Assembly (NCBI GenBank): GCA_026392825.1
Contig: JAPLBF010000038.1
Span: 1-64,000, forward strand
Direction of reading: 5' to 3'
Source of the DNA: Actinomycetota bacterium
GTDB lineage: Bacteria > Actinomycetota > Actinomycetes > Nanopelagicales > Nanopelagicaceae
DNA length: 64,000 nt
Position numbers and translations under genes: made by a program. The notes beneath the pieces were generated by a model, which saw nothing but the letters and a program-made list of their open reading frames with translations, was not told the origin of the DNA and made no database searches. This document shows, piece by piece, positions 63,924 through 64,000 of the stretch (position 1 is the stretch's first letter; each line of letters opens with the position of its first letter).

Positions 63924-64000
63924 ATGCCTTTCCTACGCGAACCTAGTCATATCCTCTTACTTCTAATCGTGGTCATCATCCTTTTTGGTGCCAAGCGACT
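63924..64000 (+). CDS. tatA: Sec-independent translocase TatA (3' truncated by window edge)
   Basis: MPFLREPSHILLLLIVVIILFGAKRL; conserved position after pafC. Confidence 0.85.
   Translation, partial: MPFLREPSHILLLLIVVIILFGAKR

Overview
The window is a compact, almost entirely coding stretch of an actinobacterial chromosome. Gene content and order suggest a streamlined freshwater/marine lineage (acI/Nanopelagicales-like), but that assignment is inferred. I find no rRNA, CRISPR array, transposon, prophage or integron. Left to right: ruvB(partial)-secD-secF-relA | DUF349 | MBL hydrolase-hisS-aspS-DUF948-alaS-ruvX-mltG-aroE-A24 peptidase-aroC-aroK-aroB-aroQ-efp-nusB | bldD-like | pyrR-pyrB-pyrC-carA-carB-pyrK-pyrD-pyrF-(mIHF::gmk fusion)-rpoZ-coaBC-metK-priA-def-fmt-rsmB-rpe-hisE-hisG | serB | ABC ATPase-ung | NCS2 purine permease, YczE-like | DUF554 | adh, tdk, apt, tRNA-Leu(GAG) | M20 peptidase | aldo/keto reductase | His-phosphatase-DUF3090-SCO1664 kinase-like-mshC | PAC2 | metH-HAD | RecB-like nuclease | trmI-pafB-pafC-tatA(partial). 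Best second-look items: (1) an in-frame mIHF::guanylate kinase fusion; (2) direct abutment of trmI and pafB, where actinobacteria usually carry the Pup-proteasome genes; (3) a PyrR-binding-loop match overlapping the pyrR ribosome-binding region; (4) a BldD homologue with an intact c-di-GMP signature; (5) an apparent deletion/frameshift at the 5' end of ung, with the missing N-terminus visible in another frame; (6) mutually exclusive hairpins upstream of an NCS2 purine permease; (7) a tightly coupled phosphatase/DUF3090/atypical-kinase-like module before mshC.
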